Positions 25,366 through 34,069 of a stretch of DNA of 36,891 bases are shown piece after piece (position 1 is the first letter of the stretch; every line of letters starts with the position of its first letter). This DNA comes from Methylococcaceae bacterium (GTDB lineage Bacteria; Pseudomonadota; Gammaproteobacteria; Methylococcales; Methylomonadaceae), in the NCBI GenBank assembly GCA_013141375.1, contig JABFRC010000373.1, positions 1 through 36,891 of the forward strand, read 5' to 3'. Under the pieces are notes generated by a model. The model saw only the letters and a list, made by a program, of their open reading frames with translations, ran no database searches and was not told the origin of the DNA. The translations under genes were made by a program, and so were the position numbers.

Positions 25366-28188
25366 TCACTCAAAAAAGCGTTTGAGATAAACACCGGTAT
25401 GCGACGCCGGATTCTCGGCAACCTGCTTGGGCGTTCCCTGCGCAACTAAGGTACCGCCACCACTGCCGCCTTCCGGCCCCATATCGATAATCCAGTCTGC
25501 CGTTTTAATCACATCCAAATTATGCTCAATCACGATGACGGTATTGCCGTGATCGCGCAAGGCATGCAGCACCACCAACAATTGCTTGATATCGTGAAAA
25601 TGCAAGCCGGTTGTCGGCTCATCCAAAATATACAAGGTGTCGCCGGTATCGCGCTTGGATAACTCCTTGGCCAGTTTTACCCGCTGAGCTTCACCGCCCG
25701 ACAAGGTGGTCGCATTCTGGCCCAGCGTGATGTAACTCAAACCTACTTCCATCAAAGTTTGTAACTTGCGCGACAGTGTCGGTATGGCGCTAAAAAACTC
25801 GGCCGCATCTTCAACCGTCATCGCCAGCACTTGATCGATGGTTTTACTTTTATAGCGAATTTCCAGCGTTTCGCGGTTGTAGCGCTTGCCATGGCACAAA
25901 TCGCAATGGACAAAAATGTCCGGCAGAAAATGCATTTCCACTTTAATCACGCCGTCACCTTTACAGGCTTCACAGCGGCCACCTTTGACATTAAAACTGA
26001 AGCGACCGGGCGTATAGCCGCGCGATCGCGCCTCCGGTGTTGCAGAAAACAATTCCCTGATCGGCGTAAACAGGCCTGTATAAGTTGCGGGATTTGATCG
26101 CGGCGTGCGGCCGATCGGGCTTTGGTCAATATCGACGACTTTATCGAATTGATCTAAGCCTTCAATCGAATCACAAGGCGCAGGAATTATCCCGGCCCGA
26201 TTGATCAGCCGTGCAGCATGAGCATATAAGGTGTCATTCACTAAGGTCGACTTGCCGGAGCCCGAGACGCCAGTCACACAGGTCAACAAACCAACCGGAA
26301 ATGAAATATCAACATTTTTCAGGTTATTGCCATGCGCATTACGGAGCGTGATTTGCTTAGCTTTATCGTTAGCCGTTAATTTGGCAGGCACGTCGATTCT
26401 GATTTTTCCGGATAAATATTGACCAGTTAACGAGTTCTCATTGCCAAGGATATCTGCCAAAGTGCCTTGAGCGACGATCTGCCCGCCATGCACTCCAGCA
26501 CCGGGACCGATATCAACGATGTGTTGCGCAGAGCGAATCGCGTCTTCGTCATGCTCGACTACAATCACTGTGTTGCCCAAGTCTCGCAGCCGGAACAAGG
26601 TGTTCAACAGCCGTTCGTTGTCGCGTTGATGCAGCCCTATCGAAGGCTCATCCAACACATACATCACGCCAACCAAGCCCGCGCCAATTTGGCTGGCCAG
26701 GCGAATGCGCTGGGCTTCACCGCCGGACAAAGTGTCGGCGCTTCTATCCAGCGTCAAATAATCCAAACCGACATTAACCAAAAATTGTAAGCGCTCCTGA
26801 ATTTCTTTAACAATTTTTGCCGCCACCTCTCCGCGTTGGCCTGGCAACTCCAGTCCCTGAAAAAAGCTTAGTGAATTGCGAATCGGAAAGCTTGTGATGT
26901 GATGAATTGGCAGTTCATTCACAAATACATGTCTGGCCGCCAAATTCAGGCGAGCGCCATTACAGGTATTACAGGGCTTCTGTGATAGATATTTTGCCAG
27001 TTCATCCCGTACAGTTTGAGAGTCCGTCTCAAGATAGCGCCGCTCCATATTGGCAACGATCCCTTCAAACGGATGGCGGCGGGTTTTTGTGCTGAACTGA
27101 CTGGTGCCGTGGGCGAAATCAAAAGTAATCTCTACATCACCACTACCGTACAGCAACACATCACGGATTTTTTTCGGCAATTCTGACCAAGTCACTTCCG
27201 GGTCGAATCCATAATGCTTGGCGAGCGAAATGATCAATTGATAGTAGTAAGCATTGCGCCGATCCCAGCCACGAATGGCACCGCCAGCCAGACTAATATC
27301 CGGGTTATGAATAATCAGCTCAGGATCAAAATGCTGTTTAACACCCAAGCCGTCGCAGGTTCCACACGCGCCTTTGGGGTTATTGAAGGAAAAGATGCGC
27401 GGTTCCAGTTCGGGCAGGCTATAGCCGCAATGTGGACAGGCATAGCGCTCGGAGAAAAGCAGTTGGCTATCATTATCCATACTGGCAGCAATGGCGATGC
27501 CACCCGCAATGCGTAACGCAGTTTCGAAAGATTCTGAGAGTCTAAGCGCAATGTCGTCACGAATTTTGAAGCGATCGACAATCACTTCAATCGTGTGCTT
27601 CTTTTTTAGATCCAGCGCAGGTGGTTCGTCGAGTTCACAAATCACGCCATCAATCCGGGCTCGAATAAAACCCTGACCGCGCAAATCCTCAATCAATTGA
27701 ACATATTCACCTTTACGTTCGTTAATGACCGGCACCAGCAACATCCAGCGCTGATCCTGTGGCTGCCCCAGCACCATATCCACCATTTGGCTGACGGTTT
27801 GCGCTTCCAGCGATACATGATGTTCCGGGCAGCGCGGCGTGCCAGCGCGGGCATATAACAAACGTAAATAATCGTAAATTTCGGTGATGGTACCTACAGT
27901 AGAGCGCGGGTTGTGCGAAGTGGATTTTTGCTCGATAGAGATAGCCGGAGACAAGCCTTCGATGTGATCGACATCGGGCTTTTCCATCATCGATAAAAAC
28001 TGCCTGGCATAAGCTGAAAGCGATTCCACATAGCGCCGCTGGCCTTCGGCATAGATGGTATCAAACGCTAGAGACGATTTGCCGGAGCCGGAAAGGCCGG
28101 TAATGACTATCAGTGCATCACGGGGTAAATCAAGATCGATGTTTTTTAGATTATGGGTGCGCGCGCCGCGGATACTAATGGTGTCCAT
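25366..28188 (-). CDS. uvrA: UvrABC excinuclease subunit A
   Basis: UvrA dimers find bulky DNA lesions and load UvrB in nucleotide excision repair. The 940 residues equal E. coli UvrA. Two ABC modules are visible: first Walker [21 protein letters not shown] (about 31 onward) and second [16 protein letters not shown]; signature [12 protein letters not shown] and [15 protein letters not shown]; Walker [14 protein letters not shown] and [10 protein letters not shown]. Zinc modules show CPHC...CGTC and CEAC...CDLC. It starts at ATG 28188 with a GGA-containing leader. I looked for a LexA box (CTGT-N8-ACAG) in the upstream gap and saw none, so SOS control is not evident. Confidence 0.98.
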   Translation of the reverse strand: MDTISIRGARTHNLKNIDLDLPRDALIVITGLSGSGKSSLAFDTIYAEGQRRYVESLSAYARQFLSMMEKPDVDHIEGLSPAISIEQKSTSHNPRSTVGTITEIYDYLRLLYARAGTPRCPEHHVSLEAQTVSQMVDMVLGQPQDQRWMLLVPVINERKGEYVQLIEDLRGQGFIRARIDGVICELDEPPALDLKKKHTIEVIVDRFKIRDDIALRLSESFETALRIAGGIAIAASMDNDSQLLFSERYACPHCGYSLPELEPRIFSFNNPKGACGTCDGLGVKQHFDPELIIHNPDISLAGGAIRGWDRRNAYYYQLIISLAKHYGFDPEVTWSELPKKIRDVLLYGSGDVEITFDFAHGTSQFSTKTRRHPFEGIVANMERRYLETDSQTVRDELAKYLSQKPCNTCNGARLNLAARHVFVNELPIHHITSFPIRNSLSFFQGLELPGQRGEVAAKIVKEIQERLQFLVNVGLDYLTLDRSADTLSGGEAQRIRLASQIGAGLVGVMYVLDEPSIGLHQRDNERLLNTLFRLRDLGNTVIVVEHDEDAIRSAQHIVDIGPGAGVHGGQIVAQGTLADILGNENSLTGQYLSGKIRIDVPAKLTANDKAKQITLRNAHGNNLKNVDISFPVGLLTCVTGVSGSGKSTLVNDTLYAHAARLINRAGIIPAPCDSIEGLDQFDKVVDIDQSPIGRTPRSNPATYTGLFTPIRELFSATPEARSRGYTPGRFSFNVKGGRCEACKGDGVIKVEMHFLPDIFVHCDLCHGKRYNRETLEIRYKSKTIDQVLAMTVEDAAEFFSAIPTLSRKLQTLMEVGLSYITLGQNATTLSGGEAQRVKLAKELSKRDTGDTLYILDEPTTGLHFHDIKQLLVVLHALRDHGNTVIVIEHNLDVIKTADWIIDMGPEGGSGGGTLVAQGTPKQVAENPASHTGVYLKRFFE

Positions 28189-28220
28189 TAACTCATTCCA
28201 ATCAATAAATCTGACCGGCT

Positions 28221-28249
28221 AATATACGGTTAAAGCTGTGCTAAAACAA
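28221..28249 (-). promoter_or_regulatory. Candidate sigma-70 promoter for uvrA
   Basis: On the minus strand TTGTTT and TATATT are 17 bases apart, about 30-60 bases upstream of the uvrA start. The -10 matches 5/6 and the -35 3/6. Confidence 0.4.
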
Positions 28250-28269
28250 ACACCGAGGGCAGAAGAATA

Positions 28270-28303
28270 AGCCCCCCGAACACGATTGCCGTGTCGGAGG
28301 GCT
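28270..28303 (-). terminator. Hairpin terminator after the OmpA-like lipoprotein gene
   Basis: A long GC-rich stem on the minus strand (AGCCCTCCGACACG with CGTGTTCGGGGGGCT, one wobble and one bulge) around the loop GCAAT. It is ten bases past the lipoprotein stop codon. The tail after the stem (TATTCTTCT) is only moderately T-rich. Confidence 0.65.
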
Positions 28304-28313
28304 GTGTTGCCGC

Positions 28314-29009
28314 TTATTTCAGATTAGGGCAATCGATGTAGCTTGGATGAGTCGTACTGATTGTGACAATACGGTTTTCCTGGTTTGGTGTTTTATCGGG
28401 CCCAGGGCCTTCGCCTATGGATTTAATATTGAGTTGCTCTGCCTTAGCCCCGTGCTCAATCAGCAGTTTTTTAACCGATTCTGCCCGTTTATCAGACAAA
28501 TGTTGGTTACTGGTTGACGAGCCTACCGTATCAGCCGAGGCAATTAAATCTGCTTTTGCATCTGGATGCTCATGCAGATAGTGACCTATATGACCGATAC
28601 CGACATCATTGATTTTAAACGGTGTCGCGATGCCGGTTTTAAAATAGGCGGCAACATGATGGACATCTTCGTGTTGATGATGATTAGGACCGTGAACTTC
28701 AGTCAACCATTGACATAACTCTTTTTCTGATTCCAGACGATGATGAGCTGCTTCTTTAGCAGCATCCAGTGCTTTTTGCTGTTCATCGATGTTCCAGTAA
28801 TAATCTTTTTCCCAATGTTTCAAAATGCGATTGGCAGTTTTCAACTTTTCTTCCGCCAATTCCTCATGGCGTAACGATTGACCATAATGTCCACTGTAAG
28901 CGGCGTCAATTTCTGATTTGAGAGCGGATGTGTCTTTTTTCGGTGTTGCACAGCCAACCAGGGATGCAGCCAGAACCACAAGCGGCAGACAAATATATCT
29001 AGTTTTCAT
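28314..29009 (-). CDS. OmpA-family C-terminal domain lipoprotein, histidine-rich
   Basis: Outer-membrane lipoprotein of 231 residues. A signal with lipobox LVGC (Cys20) leads to a helical, Lys/Glu-rich segment (about 28-100), a histidine-rich stretch (His106, 110, 111, 113, 117, 118; more at 140-148) and an OmpA-like peptidoglycan-binding domain (about 120-222). Asp160 in ADTVGSS and Arg175 in NQHLSDKRAESV correspond to the residues that bind diaminopimelate in OmpA, so cell-wall binding is likely. The histidine cluster could bind metal, which is only a guess. A GAGGAT site precedes the start; the gene lies 34 bases after a TIGR04073 gene and is probably co-transcribed with it. Confidence 0.85.
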   Translation of the reverse strand: MKTRYICLPLVVLAASLVGCATPKKDTSALKSEIDAAYSGHYGQSLRHEELAEEKLKTANRILKHWEKDYYWNIDEQQKALDAAKEAAHHRLESEKELCQWLTEVHGPNHHQHEDVHHVAAYFKTGIATPFKINDVGIGHIGHYLHEHPDAKADLIASADTVGSSTSNQHLSDKRAESVKKLLIEHGAKAEQLNIKSIGEGPGPDKTPNQENRIVTISTTHPSYIDCPNLK

Positions 29010-29043
29010 AGTGTTATCCTCGTAATCAAATGGTCTCAGTGGT

Positions 29044-29454
29044 TTACTTGCCGTTATCTAACGGGCCGTAATGAGTCCAATAGCCGGGGTAATGCAGGCC
29101 GAAGTAACGAGTATCCTCGCTAAAGCGCTCCCAGACATAAGGCGGAGTAATAAAATCATCACTGGGTATCGGCGAGGATAGCAACTCCGCAACGCCAACT
29201 AATGTGCGACTAACCGTATGCCCTACACCGCGTAACGTACCCCAGGTTAATCCGACAAAAATATTTTGCTCTTTACTGATGTTGACAATGTTTTTGGGCA
29301 ATTCGATAAAACCAGTGCCTATGTTAAAAAAGCCCTGATTCACTTTAGAGGTAAAGCCCGCCAGATAACTCTGTTCTTCCTCTGCATTAGCCACGGAACT
29401 CGCCAAAAGCGCACTGGTTAAAACGCAGGCGGTAAATAATTTACTTATTCTCAT
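29044..29454 (-). CDS. Exosortase-associated family protein (TIGR04073-like)
   Basis: From ATG 29454, chosen for its strong GGGGAG site (an ATG 24 bases upstream is in frame but has no such site), this is a 136-residue exported protein. A Sec signal peptide ends near residue 24 (VANA|EEE). The mature part has the TIGR04073 pattern: NQGFFNIGTGFIELPKNI, then SKEQNIFVGLTWGTLRGVGHTVSRTLVGVAELLSSPIP and TPPYVWERF. The family name comes from co-occurrence with exosortase systems; function is unknown and no exosortase gene is in this window. It leads a two-gene unit with the OmpA-like lipoprotein, so an envelope role is likely. Confidence 0.78.
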   Translation of the reverse strand: MRISKLFTACVLTSALLASSVANAEEEQSYLAGFTSKVNQGFFNIGTGFIELPKNIVNISKEQNIFVGLTWGTLRGVGHTVSRTLVGVAELLSSPIPSDDFITPPYVWERFSEDTRYFGLHYPGYWTHYGPLDNGK

Positions 29455-29484
29455 TGTATTACTCCCCTTGTGTTGCATTTTAAT

Positions 29485-29504
29485 CCCCGTTATTGCTAAC
29501 GGGG
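29485..29504 (-). promoter_or_regulatory. Leader hairpin with a GCAA tetraloop upstream of the TIGR04073 gene
   Basis: On the minus strand CCCCGTTA and TAACGGGG pair perfectly over eight bases around GCAA, a stable GNRA-type tetraloop. It ends about 30 bases before the start codon, just ahead of the ribosome site. No T-run follows, so it is more likely an mRNA leader structure than a terminator. Confidence 0.55.
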
Positions 29505-29553
29505 GACGAAAAACACTTGCAGAACAACACTAAACCAGAGCTAACAGATAGTC

Positions 29554-29580
29554 AAATAACTTACCTTAAGTAAGTTATTT
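29554..29580. repeat. 11-bp perfect inverted repeat, possible operator
   Basis: AAATAACTTAC and GTAAGTTATTT flank a five-base centre (CTTAA). The site lies about 100 bases upstream of the TIGR04073 start and overlaps a TTGACT that could be a -35 element on the minus strand. The low GC content and lack of a gene ending close by argue for a protein-binding site rather than a terminator, but either is possible. Confidence 0.45.
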
Positions 29581-29689
29581 AAAGGATTTGGAGAGATGGC
29601 GAGCCGCTATGGGCAAAGACGCGAAAGCCACAACATCATGTTTTATTGGGCATAGTAAGTAAACTAGATGATGAAAATTATGCAAAAGG

Positions 29690-30652
29690 CTAAACCTTTA
29701 AAACACTGCCACCTTCGTTTCTTGCGCTGGCAACAACAAAACTAAGCTTGTCGTTGTCTGAAAATTTTGCTCCGGCTTCTGCAACCAAGCGTTCAGCCAG
29801 ATGTTGATTGGCTACCGCGCAAAATCCGGTCGGCCCCCATGAGGTTTGCCCGATCGCAACCGCGCCCTGTTGTGCGAACCAATGTATGGCCTTGGCCACT
29901 TCTGCACTGGCAAACACACCCCCCTGAGCTGTGGCAAAATGCTCACCCACCGATTTTTGCAATTGACTGATGGTATCGCCAAATTGCTGGAGATTTTGCT
30001 CGGCCACTGCAGGCAAACCTTGCATCAGCAATAGATAACACAGGCGTGCTGCTTCCAAATGCGAAAATGTCGGCAGTGCTTTAAACGCCTGTACTTCTTG
30101 CTGACCATGCAAGCCCTGCCCCCGCTCATCAAAAACCAGAATAAATCGCCAATCTTCGGGCACAGGCAATCGCGACAACACAGGCGGTGTCACAGTATGT
30201 TCTCCACGACCACCATCGACCACCAGCCCCCCTTGTTCGAACACGCCAATACCAATCCCGGAACGCCGTCCACGATCAGTCAGCGCCGCAATATCCCGAA
30301 TGCTTAAACCTAAGTTGTAATACGCATTTAAACCAAGACCGATCGCCAAGGACATTTGCGTGCCAGAACCCAAGCCAACATGCTCAGGAATTGCAGATTC
30401 GATAGAAATATTCAGTTGATCGGATACATGTAAAGCATCAGCCAGCAAGGTAAGACATTTTTCAGCGCGTTGCGCACAAGGTCCGGAAACACTCCGCTGT
30501 TCAGCGTGAGTAATTGTCAGTCGAGTGCTAATTTCATTAAGTGCAACGCCTATGCTGCCGAAATGGCGACCAAGAGACCCGCTTAAATCGATAAAGCCCA
30601 TGTGCAATCTGGCGGGAGCGATGACGGTGATTTTTGAATGTTCGGCTATCAA
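29690..30652 (-). CDS. Beta-ribofuranosylaminobenzene 5'-phosphate synthase family protein (H4MPT biosynthesis)
   Basis: RFAP synthase joins a benzoate (p-aminobenzoate in bacteria) to phosphoribosyl pyrophosphate with loss of CO2, the first committed step to the arylamine part of tetrahydromethanopterin, the C1 carrier used by methylotrophs to oxidise formaldehyde. The 320-residue protein has the GHMP-kinase-like fold of the family: ITVIAPARLHMGFIDLSGSLGR at the N-terminus, the PEHVGLGSGTQMSLAIGLG loop (89-107), RSGIGIGVFEQGGLVVDGGR and the C-terminal IGQTSWGPTGFC. The start is TTG at 30652 with no clear Shine-Dalgarno; no ATG or GTG lies between it and the conserved N-terminus. It is 51 bases behind the HAD gene. 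Confidence 0.9.
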   Translation of the reverse strand: MIAEHSKITVIAPARLHMGFIDLSGSLGRHFGSIGVALNEISTRLTITHAEQRSVSGPCAQRAEKCLTLLADALHVSDQLNISIESAIPEHVGLGSGTQMSLAIGLGLNAYYNLGLSIRDIAALTDRGRRSGIGIGVFEQGGLVVDGGRGEHTVTPPVLSRLPVPEDWRFILVFDERGQGLHGQQEVQAFKALPTFSHLEAARLCYLLLMQGLPAVAEQNLQQFGDTISQLQKSVGEHFATAQGGVFASAEVAKAIHWFAQQGAVAIGQTSWGPTGFCAVANQHLAERLVAEAGAKFSDNDKLSFVVASARNEGGSVLKV

Positions 30653-30703
30653 AATTGAAGTGTGTAGTAACGCATAAGAGTGGCCGGATTATACATCAAC
30701 CGA

Positions 30704-31369
30704 CTATGCCCGGCTAACCGCCAGCGCCAACTCGACTAAATCATTTACAACCCAGTTACTCTGCTTGGCAGCTTGCGCGTCGATCGAAAAAGTTGAAGGC
30801 ACATAAACACAAAACGCTCCGGCATTGACTGCAGCAGCAACGCCTGTCGGCGAATCTTCAATGACCAAGCACTGCTTAATATCTGCCTGTAAACAGGCTG
30901 CCGTATGCAGATAAATATCAGGAGCAGGTTTGCCATGTTGAACATCATCGCAGGTCACTATCAGTGGGAATAAGTCTTTGAGCCCTGCCAGCGCCAGGCA
31001 TTCATGGGCGTTAATCTTCGGACTATTGGTCGCCAGGGCAAAAGGTAGTGCCTGCTGTTTGATGATATTTAAGAGTTGGGCAAACCCCGCTTTGACAGCA
31101 ATCCCATCTTTTTCAACATTCGCCCGCCAATGGCTCGCGCTTAACTGGTTAAACGCAGCCAAATCAAAGTCGGCACCGCAGTGCGCCAGCATTAGCCGTT
31201 CTACGTCAGCATGCTGCAAACCGGATATGGCTTGACCAAAATCATCACCCAGCTCAAACCCCATCCCCTCAGCCGTTTGCTGCCAGGCCTTGATATAAGT
31301 GCTTTCGGTATCCAACACCAAGCCGTCCATATCGAAGATAACCGCGGCAAAATCAGCCAAATCGATCAT
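30704..31369 (-). CDS. HAD superfamily phosphatase (subfamily IA, beta-phosphoglucomutase-like)
   Basis: A 221-residue haloacid-dehalogenase hydrolase of the small-phosphoester type. Motif I DMDGLVLDTE supplies the nucleophile Asp13 and acid/base Asp15; motif II is ATNSP; motif III Lys lies in HGKPAPDIY; motif IV is EDSPTGVAAAVNAG. A helical cap fills about residues 18-85. The start overlaps the stop of the nucleotidyltransferase gene by four bases (ATGA), and RFAP synthase follows, so the gene is probably part of an H4MPT-linked operon. The substrate cannot be told from sequence; a phosphorylated pathway intermediate is an inference from context. Confidence 0.88.
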   Translation of the reverse strand: MIDLADFAAVIFDMDGLVLDTESTYIKAWQQTAEGMGFELGDDFGQAISGLQHADVERLMLAHCGADFDLAAFNQLSASHWRANVEKDGIAVKAGFAQLLNIIKQQALPFALATNSPKINAHECLALAGLKDLFPLIVTCDDVQHGKPAPDIYLHTAACLQADIKQCLVIEDSPTGVAAAVNAGAFCVYVPSTFSIDAQAAKQSNWVVNDLVELALAVSRA

Positions 31370-32292
31370 GACAACACTTTAATAAATTCACCGCGCGCTT
31401 CCCGACTGGAACCAACCACAATACGTTGATGGCCTTGTGACGATTGCTCCAGCATCCCGGACACCAACACCGTTTCACCGCATAAGGCCTGACCGGTGTA
31501 TGTTGCGGTAAAGCTGACTATCGAGATAATATGTTCATGATCGATTTTGAATTCAGCCGGATAGTCAAAGCCGTAAGTGTCATCAATAACCTGGCATTGC
31601 AACGTGATCGGGCCGACTTTTTGGTAACCCTCGACATGATCGATTGTCTGATTACAAATAAAATTCAAATCGAATTTCCTGCCGTTAATCATGGCTTTGT
31701 TCGCCTTGCGCTGCTCATGCCACACATACTCATCAAAACTTAACTCACAATCACGGCGATTATAAGAATCCTGCCAGTCTCGATCAGTTAAATCCTGTAG
31801 TTTGCCATCAGCGATTAATCCGGCAGTCACTGCGCGGCATTGATGAAAAACATCTCGCCCGTAACACACCACATCAATATCCGAGCTTTGCTTTTGCACA
31901 CCAATCAGCAAGGAGCCGGTAATGCCGATATTGGCTAAATTCAGTCCGTGTTGCTGAAACAAAATCGCCAGACTAAGTAAATCCTGCTCAACCGGATCAT
32001 GATTATCAGCCTGCAACAACTGCTGAAATCGTTGTTTCGGCTGATGGTGTTTGGAGATTTTTTCCTTTGAAACAGCATGCAAATGCGCATCCAACACCTG
32101 CGAATAATGTAAATAGTGTGGATGATGCTGCTTAAGAAAATCGTTGGCCACGTCGGTATCGACTTTGCGCCAGCTATCTTGGTGCGGTACATAGCGCAAG
32201 AAACACAGCACTTTGTCGGCTTCCATGCCCTGCCCGACAACGGCAAATACCAAGCCTTCGGCGGTCTCAATAAAATCTTTGGCGACAAACAT
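31366..32292 (-). CDS. Predicted nucleotidyltransferase, archaeal-like, in the H4MPT-linked operon
   Basis: A 308-residue protein starting at ATG 32292 (MFVAKDFIETAEGLVFAVV); the frame is open to a TTG at 32337, but the shorter start resembles archaeal relatives that begin RDF.ET..GL.FAVV. An N-terminal domain (about 1-100) with CFLRYVPHQDSWRKVDTD precedes a polymerase-beta-type nucleotidyltransferase core: GITGSLLIG (Gly-Ser at 126-127) and SDIDVVCYG (Asp138, Asp140 as metal ligands). The C-terminus ends in SSREARGEFIKVL. No specific reaction is known to me. It is the first gene of a minus-strand unit with HAD phosphatase and RFAP synthase, which suggests a role in tetrahydromethanopterin synthesis or its control. 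Confidence 0.75.
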   Translation of the reverse strand: MFVAKDFIETAEGLVFAVVGQGMEADKVLCFLRYVPHQDSWRKVDTDVANDFLKQHHPHYLHYSQVLDAHLHAVSKEKISKHHQPKQRFQQLLQADNHDPVEQDLLSLAILFQQHGLNLANIGITGSLLIGVQKQSSDIDVVCYGRDVFHQCRAVTAGLIADGKLQDLTDRDWQDSYNRRDCELSFDEYVWHEQRKANKAMINGRKFDLNFICNQTIDHVEGYQKVGPITLQCQVIDDTYGFDYPAEFKIDHEHIISIVSFTATYTGQALCGETVLVSGMLEQSSQGHQRIVVGSSREARGEFIKVLS

Positions 32293-32423
32293 CTGCTCAC
32301 TCACTGGATTAAAAATCAGAGTAATTTTAACACGCAAAGTTAATGAAATTGCTGGGCTGGTTTAATTCAGGTTCAGCAAACTATGCTAATCTGCCGGCAC
32401 TGTAAAATAACGGGGGTAACGTC

Positions 32424-33065
32424 ATGGATACACTCAATCAACTTTCTGCAACCCTGGCCTTAACAATGGGTCTGGCCTGGGCCAGCGGTATAAATCTTTA
32501 CGCCACACTATTCACTTTGGGTTATCTGGCCAACACCGGCAACATCACCCTGCCCGCCGATTTACAGATCGTCGCAGACCCGATGGTCATGGGTGCAGCC
32601 GGCCTGATGTATTGCATCGAGTTTTTTGCCGACAAAGTCCCCGGCGTAGATACCGGTTGGGATGCCCTGCATACCTTTGTCAGAATTCCTGCCGGTGCAA
32701 TGCTGGCGGCCGGCGCGATCGGTGATTTGAATCCTGTCGTTGAACTGACTGCGGCGATTTTGGGCGGGGGCATGGCGGCCACCTCACATGCCACGAAGGC
32801 CGGAACTCGGGTGTTAATCAATACATCCCCCGAACCCTTTAGTAATTGGCTGGCATCAGTCGGTGAAGATATTGTGGTAGTCACCGGTGTCTGGGCGTGT
32901 ATCAACCATCCTGTGCTTTTTATAATTGCATTGATTATGTTTGTCGCCCTCGCCATCTGGCTGCTGCCACGCATCTGGAGCGGCATTAAAAAGGTCTTCC
33001 GTTTCATTGGAAAACTATTTGGGCAACAAGAAAACACACTTCCAAGACTCAATCCGCCCCAATAA
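32424..33065 (+). CDS. DUF4126 family membrane protein
   Basis: A 213-residue inner-membrane protein of the DUF4126 family, of unknown function. It has hydrophobic segments at about 10-35, 50-66, 88-118 and 150-180, with the family's recurrent pattern: GLAWASGINLYATLFTLG near the start, then FFADKVPGVDTGWDALHTFVRIPAGAMLAAGAIGD and AATSHATKAGTRVLINTSPEPFSNW, followed by a final helix and a basic tail (RIWSGIKKVFRFIGKLF). The start has a strong GGGGG site. It is divergent from the nucleotidyltransferase operon, and the promoter of the tRNA genes begins just after its stop. Confidence 0.87.
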   Translation: MDTLNQLSATLALTMGLAWASGINLYATLFTLGYLANTGNITLPADLQIVADPMVMGAAGLMYCIEFFADKVPGVDTGWDALHTFVRIPAGAMLAAGAIGDLNPVVELTAAILGGGMAATSHATKAGTRVLINTSPEPFSNWLASVGEDIVVVTGVWACINHPVLFIIALIMFVALAIWLLPRIWSGIKKVFRFIGKLFGQQENTLPRLNPPQ

Positions 33066-33069
33066 AAGA

Positions 33070-33098
33070 TTGACTGAATCTTAATAATCGAGTCTAAT
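33070..33098 (+). promoter_or_regulatory. Sigma-70 promoter of the tRNA-Phe pair
   Basis: TTGACT and TCTAAT, each 5/6 to consensus, are exactly 17 bases apart. The following GGCGCT is a GC-rich discriminator, typical of stable-RNA promoters under stringent control. The start would be near 33105, a dozen bases before the first tRNA. Confidence 0.8.
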
Positions 33099-33118
33099 GG
33101 CGCTCTTTTTGCAGGTAC

Positions 33119-33194
<76 letters not shown>

Positions 33195-33219
33195 CCTCAA
33201 AATGAACACCGCATCAATT

Positions 33220-33295
<76 letters not shown>

Positions 33296-33304
33296 TGAAT
33301 ATTT

Positions 33305-33331
33305 AAAAACCGACTCTAAGTCGGTTTTTTT
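33305..33331 (+). terminator. Rho-independent terminator of the tRNA-Phe operon
   Basis: AAAAACCGACT and AGTCGGTTTTT form an 11-bp stem with a three-base loop, followed by further T residues (T7 in all), ten bases after the second tRNA. Confidence 0.93.
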
Positions 33332-33398
33332 ATGCCCGTTAGTTTTTGCTTTTACTAATATTCATTAATTCGGGCGAACACTAAAATATTGCATTTGT

Positions 33399-33426
33399 AT
33401 GGCCTTGAAAAACTATCCGAGGTGAG
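33399..33426 (+). repeat. Intergenic motif, copy 2 of 2 (ATGGCCTTG-N-AAAACTA)
   Basis: Second copy of the 28-base motif at 24160-24187, 22 of 28 positions identical. It lies in the 138-base gap between the tRNA terminator and the GNAT gene, 43 bases before the start codon. A TTGACA follows at 33427-33432, but no good -10 is seen 16-18 bases after it. Confidence 0.3.
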
Positions 33427-33469
33427 TTGACATCGTCTAAAATGCGCCCTTTTTTCGGCATTTCTGACT

Positions 33470-34069
33470 ATGACTAAAGATATTCGCATTGAAAGATGGA
33501 GCGGTGCGGCACTGGAGAAGTTTATTCCGGAGCTTGCCAGGCTTAGAATCGAGGTATTTCGGGACTTTCCTTATTTGTATGACGGGGATTATGAGTACGA
33601 AAAAAAATACCTGCAGACCTATGTCAATAATCCTGAGAGCGTTATCGTGCTGGCCTTGGATGGTGACGCCGTAGTCGGCGCCTCCACCGCACTGCCGATG
33701 AAGTTTGAAACCGATGAACTTAAAAGACCGTTTCTTGAAAACGGCTACGATCTTGACGATGTGTTTTATTGCAGCGAGTCGGTGTTAAATAAAAACTACC
33801 GCGGCTTGGGTATTGGCGTACGCTTTTTCGAACAGCGTGAAGCCCATGCCGAAGATTTGGGCGGCTTTAAGCACATCACTTTTTGCTGCGTAGAACGCCC
33901 TATCGACCACCCTCGCCGTCCGGCGGATTACGTGCCTCTGGATCAATTCTGGAATAAACGCGGTTATGTCAAACATCCGGAATTAAGAACTGAATACATA
34001 TGGAAAGATTTGGACGACGCCGAGGAAACCCCTAAACCCATGACCTTTTGGCTTAAACATGAACGTTAA
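33470..34069 (+). CDS. GNAT family N-acetyltransferase
   Basis: A 199-residue acetyltransferase of the GNAT superfamily, which moves an acetyl group from acetyl-CoA to an amine. Seen: the N-terminal LARLRIEVFRDFPYLYDGD segment, beta strands VIVLALDGDAVVGASTALPM (about 57-76), and the acetyl-CoA loop VLNKNYRGLGIGVRFFEQRE (about 104-123, R-G-L-G-I-G). The C-terminal part, with DHPRRPADYVPLDQFWNKRGYV, is typical of the subgroup found next to, or fused with, carbon-nitrogen hydrolases. Its end overlaps the hydrolase gene by 11 bases, so the two are translated together. Substrate unknown. Confidence 0.9.
   Translation: MTKDIRIERWSGAALEKFIPELARLRIEVFRDFPYLYDGDYEYEKKYLQTYVNNPESVIVLALDGDAVVGASTALPMKFETDELKRPFLENGYDLDDVFYCSESVLNKNYRGLGIGVRFFEQREAHAEDLGGFKHITFCCVERPIDHPRRPADYVPLDQFWNKRGYVKHPELRTEYIWKDLDDAEETPKPMTFWLKHER

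Noticed and set aside
28189-28260. LexA/SOS box upstream of uvrA
   Set aside because: No CTGT-N8-ACAG palindrome is present in the gap; only a plain promoter candidate is seen.
32522-33052. A 176-codon minus-strand frame inside the DUF4126 gene
   Set aside because: DUF4126 on the plus strand is convincing with a strong ribosome site; the antisense frame has no start signal and a low-complexity look.
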